This document shows positions 44,931 to 54,546 of a stretch of DNA of 64,000 nt, piece by piece. Every line of letters begins with the position of its first letter. The first letter of the stretch is position 1. The position numbers and the translations under genes were made by a program. The DNA is taken from assembly GCA_010015745.1 (NCBI GenBank), contig ML978237.1:62001-126000 (forward strand), in the 5' to 3' direction. The notes beneath the pieces are model-generated. The model was not told the origin of the DNA, made no database searches, and saw only the letters and a program-made list of their open reading frames with translations. The DNA is from Setomelanomma holmii. Its lineage: Eukaryota; Ascomycota; Dothideomycetes; Pleosporales; Phaeosphaeriaceae.

Positions 44931-46118
44931 CCTGAAGTGGTAGGAATTGACTAAGTCTGAGGCTCGGAAGGCTGCAGCAGAGCTATATGAGGAGAATTGG
45001 ACTTCCTGACTCAAATCGCTGCGCAGCCGGCACACCATTAAGGCTGCGCACCCTTTGCACAGCTGCATATTGATGCGCCCATTCACTATCGACGTGCCTA
45101 TCACAAACCTAGTCACTATCCTATTGGGTCATGTTCTAGCTGGATAGCCATAGAGCCGCGCCTGTCTCTCCACCCCAGCATTGCGAAGTCACTATATGAT
45201 TGCATCAAGACACGGTCGGAGCGGCACGAGTCAGAACAGCCGTGGCGAGCTATCTTCCTCCCCGGACCAAACAGGGGCCTCGTGCAACGTCGGTATACCC
45301 GCTTTCGGCTGACAGCTTGGTTACACGACGCCATCCCCACATCAGTTTGGTGTTGTAGCCAATCATTCAAGTTTAACCCTGCACTAACCACAGCTCAGTA
45401 GTTCTCCATGTGGTCTACTCTAAACTACTTTTCGATCACTTCTGCACAAGAGGCCTGGCATGCGGATAAGAGCGCTTATCAGTATGCATATAGTCAGCAC
45501 GATAGCTGCAGTGATGCAGCTTGAATATTGCGCATCACCGATGAGGCACAAGTCCACGACCTCAGTATGCTTTTGTCGGTTTCAGCTCGTCACGTCTGAG
45601 ATGCGGTACTCACACGCAGGCTTAGGCCAAGGCACCCACGTCCCGCGGCAAACGCGAGGAGAGCGACAGGCCTTACCGTGCCTGTTTCGGAAGCCCACTT
45701 CAGCCCCGTTTGCGACCCTGGACAGCGATCGAATCTTTCCCTTGCGATAGCTTCAAACGTGGATAGGGGTAGAGGTAGAAAAAGCAACACCTCGTTGGAT
45801 ATGCTTCGATCAATGACGATGGAGGTGATGGAGAGACCGTTCCCGTCAGTTCCAGCATCGATCAAGAACTGTTCTGAAACCTTCACGGTAAGCAACATGA
45901 GTTGTCCTCGGGAAGTCCATGAACTAGTGACGCTCTCTTCAAGGTCAAACGAGGAGCAACGTTCAGGCCCCGACTCACACATCGCATATAACTTGTTCTC
46001 GGACCTCTTGTGACTCGAGATTCATGAGAAACTCTACACCCAAGTTCTCGTTGCTTCAGTCAACACAGAGCACTTAGCTCAAGCATCGCCAGATCCGCGC
46101 CGTCTCGCTCACGTCACA
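44931..46118. other. Intergenic region, about 1.2 kb
   Basis: Promoter of the P450 gene at the left. Around 45590-46013 both strands are open for more than 110 codons. The minus frame (45590-45982) starts at ATG and has protein-like composition, but without domains I do not call it a gene. Confidence 0.4.
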
Positions 46119-47710
46119 ATGGCAGGCAATTTCATCATTGAAGCTTGGTCCGAACTCGCAATTGGCATCGTGTTCATCTTTCTTCGACTGTACTTTCGCT
46201 TCACGCAAGTTGGACTTTGAGCCTTGACTCTGGACGATTATCTGATGGTAGTGGCTGGTGTAAGTGTTCTGCTTCTCCGATTTTGCCTAGACGGAGTACT
46301 GACGCCAATAGACTTTTTATACCATCGAGACGATCGCTGCGCACATGATTGTCGCTGTCTGGCTTGGCATGGGCAACAACAACTTCACCCAAGAGCAACG
46401 TGCTGCGCTCGAGCCTAAGTCTCAGCTCTGGCGCTTTGCTGTCTATGGTTCGAAGACGCATATCGTGGGATGGTTGTAAGTTCCACTCCGACGGCCGAAC
46501 GCGATGCCCGCACTGACAGTGATCCGGCAGCATGTATACTGGTATGATGTGGACATTGAAGTCTTGCTGGACCATTTACTACTCTCGCATGGCGTAAGCT
46601 GTCTCCTCATTTCGCTCTTCATACCAAATCGACTTTGAAGAGTGCTTGCTGACCTCGCCAAAAGGGACGGCATCCAGAAGATGGACATTCGTATCAAGGT
46701 TGCATGGTTGTTGAACGGCACAACATACCTCGCAGCAGTGTGTATGATTACGTTCAAATGCTGGCCACTCCATCGTCAATGGCAAATATTTCCAGACCCA
46801 GGAAGTGGGTCAGCCCGCTTTGCTCGGGAGAAAGCTTCGGCAGCTGACTTGGTCGTACAGGTCAATGCTATCCAGGAGCTTCGAAGCTCAACGTCTCGTT
46901 CATCATGGCGATCAATACTATCACCGACATATAACTCATGGCCATCTCACTTCCGGTAGGCGTCCCAACGATCCAACTCCCATGCGGTACGCAGCGGCAC
47001 CTGACACGTCCTGATAGATCATCCTAAAGGCTTGTCTCGACACCAAGAAGAAATTCTCCCTTGTCGTTCTCTTCAGTGGAGGTTGGATCGTCATTATATT
47101 TGGCATACTGCGCTGCGTCACTCTCGTTACGGTACGTCCTTCTTGACGCCATATCACACTACTGATCCCGAACCATTATCTGACCATTGAGTAAACAGGT
47201 CGGTCCCACCGAACCCTCCGAATCCGGCCAATGGTCCGTCCGCGAATCCTTTGTCGCAATCCTCGTCAGCAACGCACCCATGGTCTTCCCGCTCCTCAAA
47301 CGCTGGACATACACCACCGTCGGTTTCACATCTACGCGCCAGAATCGCAACACAGCCGGGAGCTACCCGCTAGGCGAGATCGATAACTCGAGCTCGAATG
47401 CCAAGTCTGGGAGAGGAAGAGGAAGGATAGCGCATATAAGCATCCGTTGAGTATCCCGAACGATACGGCGTGGGGGAGTGATGAGGCTATTGTCAAGACG
47501 CAGCAGGAGGAGGTGGGTGAGGAGGGGAGTGGGCAGATGAGGACGACGCCGGAGAGTGTTGGTGGGGCGTTCGCGAGGGATAGGGGGTCGAAGTCGAATG
47601 GAAGCGGAACTGGTGATGGAAATGGCAAAGGTACTAATAAGGTGGAAAGGGGTGGTACGAGTTTTGGTGATATTGTGATGATGAGGGAGTGGAAGGTCAG
47701 TGAGGAGTAG
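46119..47710 (+). pseudogene. Dead Pth11-like receptor gene
   Basis: The ancestral protein can be followed across exon-like blocks. MAGNFIIEAWSELAIGIVFIFLRLY is followed by TQVGL, an in-frame TGA (46218-46220), then LTLDDYLMVVAG. An intron near 46260-46311 leads to FYTIETIAAHMIVAVWLGMGNNN and GSKTHIVGWL. Next come WTIYYSRMA, MDIRIKVAWLL and FKCWPLHRQWQIFPDPG. Frame shifts follow, then NTITDI and an in-frame TAA where the family has Tyr, then LMAI. Later blocks are LVVLFSGGWIVIIFGILRCVTLVT and, after an intron ending at 47199, SGQWSVRESFVAILVSNAPMVFPLLKRW. A last one-base shift separates it from SAYKHPLSIPNDTAWGSDEAIV. Two stops and at least two shifts leave no usable receptor. Confidence 0.82.
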
Positions 47711-48019
47711 TGCCAAGATCGCATGGTGTTGACGTGAGATAATCAATTCGTGCGAGTCTGCCGTAGTCTAAACGTGTATTGGTAGTGTCTGTCTTGATAT
47801 TTGTACATCAACAATCACAATCTCAAATTTAGACATCATTAGTCGAATCCACATGAGCCCACAACGCCCACTTGAACAATCTCTGTTCAAGAGAAAATAT
47901 CGGCAGCGACTGCGCGACCGTGAAGACGAAAGGAAAGCGCAGCCACCAAGTCTCTTGAAGGGGAAGCGTACAGCCACAAACATTACCACCCACGTCACAA
48001 ACACAGCGCCGACCGTCGA
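47711..48019. other. Short intergenic stretch, nothing seen
   Basis: 309 bp between the dead receptor gene and the end of the convergent C2H2 gene. No feature was recognised. Confidence 0.5.
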
Positions 48020-50112
48020 CTACATACGTGCCCTCTCCTTGAGGACTTTACAATGCCGCTGAACATGCTTGCCGAGGTTCGCCTTGTTTGTCTGCCTCCT
48101 GCCGCAATGCTGGCAGGTGTGCTGATGACGTGCGAGCACTGTCGCGGGACATCGCTTTGGCGGGTGTCTTATGTGCTGATTGAAGCTGGACGTGTTGGCG
48201 AAGTCTGTTTGGCAATATGGACATGTCCTTAACGCACCGCTACCGGAGCTAGTTGGTGATGGACTGGGCGGTAGCGCGCTGGGTGTGTTGAAGTCGTTGG
48301 GAGTCTGCGACAATGACTGTGGCGTGTTGAAGGTCGGCCAGGTCTGACACGGCGACGGTGACGTACCGAGTGTGATGCAAGTCTGTGGGATCGGGCTCGG
48401 CATCGTGTCATTCAGTCCACTTTGACGTGCTTCGGCACTGAGCTCAGGAACTTCGATTCGTGGGAGACCATGATCCAAAGGGATTTCGTTGAGCTTAGCG
48501 TCGGTGTTCTTCAAATGAGCAAGGAAGGTGGCGGCAACAAGGCAGTTTCGGGCCACGGTGGCTGACCATCTGGTGTTTACGTCGCCGTATTCCTTATACC
48601 ACCAATGCATTGCGTCATTGATGAATATTGACGTGTTCCATTCTAAAACTGCGTCAGTTGATTGACATTAAATAAGCACGGTGAAGAATGGTGACTGACC
48701 TAAAAGAAATGCCAACATTAAGCCGAATATCAGAGTGGCTGCGAGAAGCAGATCGAGAGATCGTACGTCTATCTCCTTGGGTTTCCAGAGCACTTCTAGT
48801 GCTGGGGGAAGTTCCAGATGGTCCGTGCTAATCCTATCGTCGGACCATACATCGGCACTGACTTGGTCGACCGACGAAGTCTCGCCATCGCCAGTTGAAG
48901 ATCCACCAGTTTTCGAAGCGAATTTTTTGAAGAGATCACGAAAATGTATCATGTTCTGGGTAGTCTCGAAAGAAACGTGGTCGATAGTTACCCCATACAT
49001 GAAGTAGACGAACCTATCGAATATGCAGCGCTCCTCCGGCGTGACCATTTGCGCATAACGGGGAAGGTCGGCCTCAAATCTATGGAAAGGCGTCAGTACA
49101 TAACATCTCGACCGTCATTACACATACTCTTGGGAGCTGCAAAAGCGATGCATTTCGAGGCCAGGAACGAAACGCATAATGTCGGCCAGCAATACAAGAC
49201 TGATAGCGTCATGTCCAGTCAGCCCGTCGTCCGGCAAGGAGTCATCGAGAATACGCTTCGTGACTCGGATCGTTCTGCGCCAAATGCCACGATCATCCGA
49301 CACCATGGCGCGAAGAATAGTATGGGTGGAGATCCCCAGTTGACCCTCTGACCTTGAACACCACTCCTGCATGATGTGTACAACGTTATTCAGGACGACC
49401 ATCTTTTGGGGCTTTCTTTTCAGGGCGGCCTGCTGAACGCGTGACTGCAAGGCTCTATTCATCTCACAGAGAAGCCGTGCATTATCCATTTCCTTGAAAA
49501 CTTGCAACTCGGATCGGCGGAGCATGGAGCACTCTAGGTACCGCAAGGGACACGTATCAGTGCAGTTGAACTGTCCAGACTGATGCTCCTCGAAGCAGAT
49601 TTCCTTGAGCTCTAGGCGCGCGTATGAACCAAAGTCGGCGCTTTGACGCTGCCAGTTTTTGAACGCTGCTCCCAACAAAAGTGTCAGCCTAGCACCTCAG
49701 TTCACACGGTACACTGTGAACTGCATCTCACGTGACTCTGTTAGTCACCTGCTTACTCATCTGGTTGTGTATATAATCGCTCGCAGTAGCTCTCTCAATA
49801 CAACAACCTTCTGCCTCATTCATACCTGCCCTGTGCTCCCACATCCAACAAAAAGCTCAATCTCTTACGAGAGGCCAACTTGCTCGAGATCGCCGCGTTG
49901 TGAACTACTTCTACGTGTGCGAGAAGCTTTGCGCGAGTGATAACGAGCGAGCAGTCTTGCCATTCCCAGATGTTCGCTGGTAAAACTCGGACCAAAGCAT
50001 GCTGCAGGTCGGTTGAGACGATGTTGTAGGTCGACCTTGAGTACAGGGCGTCATGATAGTACTCAAATGCCGAGGGAGTTAGGTAGCTATTTTGATGCCT
50101 GAACCAACCCAT
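48020..50112 (-). CDS. C2H2 zinc-finger protein with central membrane helix; first intron carries an LTR
   Basis: Exons 50112-49869, 49665-49128, 49079-48700 and 48648-48020 give 596 residues if exon 1 belongs. Introns 2 and 3 are 48 and 51 nt, with GTATGT and GTCAGT donors. A central hydrophobic helix LLLAATLIFGLMLAFLLVL lies at about 370-390, between a long N-terminal part (VTPEERCIFDRFVYFMYGVTI) and a C-terminal part. The C-terminus contains a Pro/Ser/Thr-rich linker and two zinc fingers: CPYCQTDFANTSSFNQHIRH (530-549, an odd H-x2-H) and CQHCGRRQTNKANLGKHVQRH (566-586, standard C2H2). Intron 1 (49666-49868, GTAAGA...CAG) contains the solo LTR 49682-49850 and would be only 29 nt without it. 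So exon 1 may be wrong, or the LTR may have disrupted the gene. Family and function unknown. Confidence 0.66.
49682..49850 (+). mobile_element. Solo LTR, 169 bp, with perfect 5-bp target duplication
   Basis: It starts TGTCAG and ends CCAACA, and is flanked on both sides by AAAAG (49677-49681 and 49851-49855). Length equals that of the copy at 17319-17487, and the two match by eye at about 80-85% along their whole length. It contains TGTGTATATAATCGCTC (TATA-like) and GTAGCTCTCTCAATACA. No internal retrotransposon region is adjacent, so it is a product of LTR-LTR recombination. The perfect target duplication suggests it is younger than the other copy. Confidence 0.9.
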
Positions 50113-51575
50113 ACTTATCCAAAACCACGAGTTTTCAAAGGTCGATTCACTTTACACTTTCAGCTCAAACTCAAAAGCAGATCGTGGAGTTCGTACAACC
50201 AAGAACCGTATGATTGTTGGTAGAATCCGAAGTATGGTGAGCTCGAATCAGCTCCATAGTCCTGCTTCCATCGTCCTGATGGGGTCATGCTGCGCTGCGG
50301 AGCATTTCGGTCGCTTGCGTCCATCCTCGAATTGACTGTAGGGGTGCGCTGTGGACATACGACAAAGGTTGCGCAGCGAGACTTGGGCTCTTCTTATCGA
50401 ACCGTGAATATAGCGTCAATACAGCGTGAATACGGACAGGAAGTAGTAATGAGAGTCGCGTCGACACGACATCTTGTAAGCCCAGGGCACCTTGCATGGT
50501 CATGTGGATCATCCACCAGCCAATCAGCCCACCACTTCATGTATATAAGCTTAGGCTACGGACATCTCAGTCCACAACACTTAACACAACACTTAACACA
50601 ACAACTACACCACACAATACACCCTTACATCCACTATATCTCCTACTCCCAACTGCTTACACATCTCAGGCGCCGGGGCGGGATATACACTTACATGGCG
50701 AAGGATGTGCTGCTTGTGTAGCTTTGTAACCGTGCTTAGAGCCTTGGCATTCCTAACTGTCTGCGTGGGGCAGCCACGCCGCCAGGGACGTGCTCAAAGT
50801 CAATAAGCTCATCGTAGCTCTCTCGTCATTGGGCGTGCCCAACCCCTGGACTCACCTAAAGTGTTCCAGCAGAAAGACCTCTGCCCTATCATTCTCGATT
50901 CTCAAGCGTTACACGAGCGCTATGTGCTTCTTCGTGGTCGATCATTAGCCTCTAGCTCTGAAGAATGAAGCATGCACACATGTCTATCTGCAAGCCAATT
51001 CCTAACGTCCTGAACACGATTGCACCCACATAGTGCCAGCCGCGAGAATGCGCAGCCTTATTTGAAGCATTCCTAACATAAACATCATTTGGAGGGTGCG
51101 CAGGACGTTAATACAGGGGCCGGCTGAGCCGCAGTGACGCAACATACCCCTCCGATCATTGCGGGATCTCGAGCGGTTCCTTCGGCTCAATACCACGATA
51201 TTTTTAACCATGATATTCCTATCATGCATACTCGCATTCATAAATTCCTACCCGATTCTTCTCAAGGAGAAAAACCCCGACCCAGGCATTCCTAATTGAA
51301 ACGTTTGCGCGATGTCTATAACGAAGATCTTGGTTGGAATCGTGCGAGATGGCTGCGAGTACGTATAAAAATGAACAATGATACCAGGCGTGACAAGGTC
51401 GATTCGCCCACACTAACCTTCCCGGCAGAAGCATACATATCTGCCATACCGAAAATGTAACGGTACGGGGGGGAGGACTGCGCTGAATTGACTACCTGAG
51501 GTGGGCGGAGCTACATATATAGACTGCCGTACATGAGCTATCCCAACTCGTACTACCGGTAGAGTGGGTCTGGGC
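50113..51575. other. Intergenic region, about 1.5 kb, with short repeated motifs
   Basis: No gene is supported. There is a short tandem repeat (AACACTTAACAC twice, about 50576-50602). The motif ATTCCTAA recurs at about 50750, 50998, 51070 and 51289. A perfect 10-bp inverted repeat, TAACGTCCTG (51003-51012) and CAGGACGTTA (51101-51110), is also present. A TATATA-like run near 51515-51522 could serve the small gene at 51576. Confidence 0.45.
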
Positions 51576-51848
51576 ATGGCCCAAACCGTTACAGAAAATA
51601 GTTCCACGATGAATACCACGGCAACTCCTTCAAACACAGCCTTTCAAATTGCCACAAGTTCAGCTTTAACTTCAGTGCCAGTTCCCGTCTATTTCATAAG
51701 TCATGGAATCTCACTAGAGGCTATCATTGCCATCGTGTGTGCCGTTATTGGTACCATCATTCCACTTGGGATCTTCTTGACGAAGAATGCTATGAAGCGC
51801 GACAGATGTCAGTTTCCCGTACTCATCCCCGTTGTTACAATCTGCTGA
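51576..51848 (+). CDS. Small single-pass membrane protein, candidate
   Basis: ATG 51576 opens 90 codons in one exon. The first 40 residues are Thr/Ser-rich (ENSSTMNTTATPSNTAF) with several N-glycosylation sequons. A single helix IIAIVCAVIGTIIPLGIFL (about 53-71) is followed by the basic stop-transfer KNAMKRDR. This is the layout of a type III or sensor-like membrane protein with an outside N-terminus. A TATATA-like run lies about 55 bp upstream. A GTCAGT donor at 51807 could splice to an AG at 51865-51866, giving a shorter tail (CGGSSEQV). Family unknown. Confidence 0.42.
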   Translation: MAQTVTENSSTMNTTATPSNTAFQIATSSALTSVPVPVYFISHGISLEAIIAIVCAVIGTIIPLGIFLTKNAMKRDRCQFPVLIPVVTIC

Positions 51849-52167
51849 TTTCGCTTTCTGCGAAGGTGGTGGCAGTAGTGAGCAAGTCTGAATGTCAAAG
51901 GGCTGGGTCGATATGGGGCGAAAGGTTGAGCTGAGACACACATGGTTGGTTGGGCGCCTTGGGCAGGTGATGGCCATGACAAGTCTGGCGTGCTTGTGAG
52001 GGGTCAAGGGCAGCTATTTAAATGTTGCGCAGCTGAGATTTTGAGTGATTATACTAGCAATGTAAGGATCGGCAGTTGCCAGAGCGCTATCGTAGTTTTG
52101 ATATGCATTAATAGATTTCGCTGTCAATAGAGAACGTTATGTATCCCAACATCCTACGATGCCAGCA
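51849..52167. other. Short intergenic stretch, nothing seen
   Basis: 319 bp between the small membrane-protein candidate and the 3' end of the convergent permease gene. No repeat or regulatory element was recognised. Confidence 0.5.
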
Positions 52168-53983
52168 TCAATTCACTCTCTCCCCAATAACAGGGTGCCT
52201 ATGCCCATCAACGTAACCGCTTTGCCCTCGTCCTCTGCCCATGTTCCCTCTATCCCACGGCAACACCACATTCAAGAACACGCCCACAATGCCCGCAATA
52301 ACGAATGGTGTCTCTACCGCAAGATTAACACCCTGCTCCAACCCCACCAACCTCTGATTACTCCCGCTATAATCCAGGATGCTTGCAAACCAGTCGGGCT
52401 GACAAATATCCATAAAACCGACGCCCAGCGCAACAGTCAAAATGAACCGATCACGCCTCGTCCACGCAATCAGCGCCAGCACGCGTATTCCTGCAACTGC
52501 GATGGTGGAGTACAAAAAGACTTGCATCCCACCAAGTACACTTGGTGGCATCGAAGCGAACACTGCGCCAAACTTCGCCACTATTCCCATCAACACCAAG
52601 AATCCGCTCGCAGCCCACCCTGCACGCCTCGACGCACAGCTAGTGAGTACGATCACGCCATTGTTCCCCGCCTGACTGACCATCGGCGGCCCAGTCGCCA
52701 GCGCCGAGAACAAACTTCCCAGCCCATCGCATAAAATCCCGCCTTGAATGCGCGTGTTGAACGTCGTGCCTTCGATATCCACGTCGCTGAGCTCGGCGGT
52801 CGCGAGGATATCCGGGATACACGATACAGCTTGGCACGCGAACATGATGAGCAGGGGAAGAACGAGGCTTCCATCGACGGATAAAGGGAATGTCGTTGTC
52901 CAGAGAAAGGTGCCTGTTGGAGCAGCGGTGATGGAGGACGTGGACCAGTATCCTGTCAGTCCGGAGATCAGAGAGCCGATAAATAAGCCTATGATTACGC
53001 TGGCGCTGCGCATCAATGGTGCGCCGAGCGTTTCGACGAGGATAATAGTAGCAAACACGCTAAATCCCAGGCCGATGAGCTTCGGATCGCCCCAAGGCAG
53101 CGGTTTCGGTGCAGAAGTGTCGGGACATAAAGCATAAAATCCTTCGCCACCATGACAGTTCGAACTCCCGCCCCAATTTTGTAACCCGTTGCCGACGAGA
53201 TATACGCCGACGAGAGTTAACATACTCCCCGTGATAGGTTTTGGGAAAATGTTATTCAGCAGTTTGGGCGGGACAAAGGACATGCCGATCTGGAGCCAGA
53301 CGCAGCATAGCATGGTGCCTAAAACGGCGCCCCAGGCTGCTGGGCAGGGGAGTTGTGTGCCGTCGGGGCTGAGCGGACATGTACCTGCTTTGTAGCGCAG
53401 GGCGGCGTAGTTGAACACGATTGGAAGGATGTCGAATGTTGGGCCCACGACGGAGAGAAGGCCCGTGCCGATGTAGAATGGCGTCCTTGTGATGTGCAGA
53501 CGTGTGACTTGTAGTGCGGTTGCGATGCCAGTAGTGATGAAGGCGGTGGAGACGAGGTATTGCGTCATGTCGGAGTCGAAGTTGAAGGCGCCGGATGCGA
53601 TGGCGAGAGGAGGTGAGACGATGGAACCGATCATGGTTAGGGCGTGTTGGAGGCCGAGGAGGAGGGTGAGGAGGACTGGGACGCGGTCATTAAGACCATA
53701 GAAAGGGGCTTGGTAGTCTTTGTATTTTTTGTTCAGGGGCCAGATGTTGGGCGTTATGAGGTAGAGGTAGTCCTAGAGCCAGTGTCAGTATAAATGACCA
53801 ACGGCATGAGAAACAACTGGAGCATACGTAGTCTCCAATCCAGCCATCTTTGGTCGTGAAGGTGTACTTCAATTCATTGAGTGTGCTTTGCCATTCCGAA
53901 CCGACGATTCCTTGAACGACAGAAGGTTGGTCGTCGATGACATCCGCAGATTTCGAAGTCGCTTCCATGTCTTTGCTAGACAT
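52168..53983 (-). CDS. NCS2/NAT-family nucleobase permease with altered binding signature
   Basis: Exons 53983-53828 and 53772-52168 (55-nt intron) give 586 residues. The family signs are GLQHALTMIGSIVSPPLAIA, ITGSMLTLVGVYLVGNGLQNWGG and the NAT signature region PPMVSQAGNNGVIVLTSCASRRAG, with many hydrophobic helices between. Members such as UapA, UapC and Xut1 move xanthine, uric acid or other nucleobases with H+ across the plasma membrane. The signature is unusual. By alignment in my head, G421 stands where UapA has Q408, S430 where it has R417, and the E356 equivalent is Ser in VSCIPDILAT, while the D360 equivalent is kept. The substrate is therefore probably not xanthine. It is divergent from an amidohydrolase, sharing a promoter with a Ppr1/UaY-type site and GATA sites. 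Confidence 0.93.
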
Positions 53984-54254
53984 CCTCGAACGTCCTCAAA
54001 TGGAGGCTTGTTCTGTGAGAGGTGCCGAGCTTGAAGGTGCTCCTGGAGACGACACTGGAAATGACACCCACGTTTTGAGCAATTGAATATGTTCACCCGC
54101 CTCGTAGGTCTGCAGCGTGTACGAAGGCGAACAAACTTGGGTTGAGGTCCAAGGCTACAAGCAACAGTAATATAGCCACTGGTCGATTGCAACGCCCTCA
54201 TCCTAAATCTTGCTGTGATCCAGAAAATCCAGGAGCTACATCAAAAGAACTCAT

Positions 54255-54355
54255 CGATAACCCGAGACGAATACATGAATGATTGCGACTTGTCGAGATA
54301 GTCCGAAGATAGGTGGTTTTTCGATAGTATCGGACCAATCAGCGTGTTGCGATAG
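54255..54355 (+). promoter_or_regulatory. Cluster of five GATA-factor (AreA-type) sites
   Basis: CGATAA at 54255, AGATAG at 54296 and 54307, and CGATAG at 54322 and 54350. All fit HGATAR and all lie on the plus strand. Such closely spaced sites are the known pattern for binding of AreA/NIT2, the activator of genes for secondary nitrogen sources. Confidence 0.7.
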
Positions 54356-54428
54356 ATGCTCCACACCCGAGGCTCGGCCGGGCAGGGGTGCGAATGTCAA
54401 GATACGCACCCCAGGTTTTGTAACGGCA

Positions 54429-54444
54429 TTCGGCACCAACCGAA
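54429..54444. promoter_or_regulatory. Ppr1/UaY-type binding site
   Basis: TTCGG (54429-54433), a six-base spacer and CCGAA (54440-54444). TCGG-N6-CCGA is the established site of A. nidulans UaY (uric-acid-responsive activator of purine catabolism), and TTCGG-N6-CCGAA that of yeast Ppr1. The palindrome is perfect and is about 100 bp from the amidohydrolase start. Confidence 0.7.
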
Positions 54445-54546
54445 AAGTGTTGCAAGAAAGCTTGATGAGTACTCGCAGTGTGAACGCTCGAGCATCAACT
54501 GCCCATCATTGCGACTGGGAAGATATCTGTCAGTACAAACATCACC

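Larger units (their letters stand above)
53984..54546. promoter_or_regulatory. Shared divergent promoter of the permease and amidohydrolase
   Basis: 563 bp between start codons 53983 (-) and 54547 (+). It contains a cluster of five HGATAR motifs (54255-54355) and a TTCGG-N6-CCGAA palindrome (54429-54444). Both are typical of nitrogen- and purine-regulated fungal genes. Confidence 0.75.

Noticed and set aside
50510..50720. A third LTR-like stretch with TATATAAGC and short repeats
   Set aside because: No matching TG...CA ends, no target duplication and no similarity to the two 169-bp LTRs.
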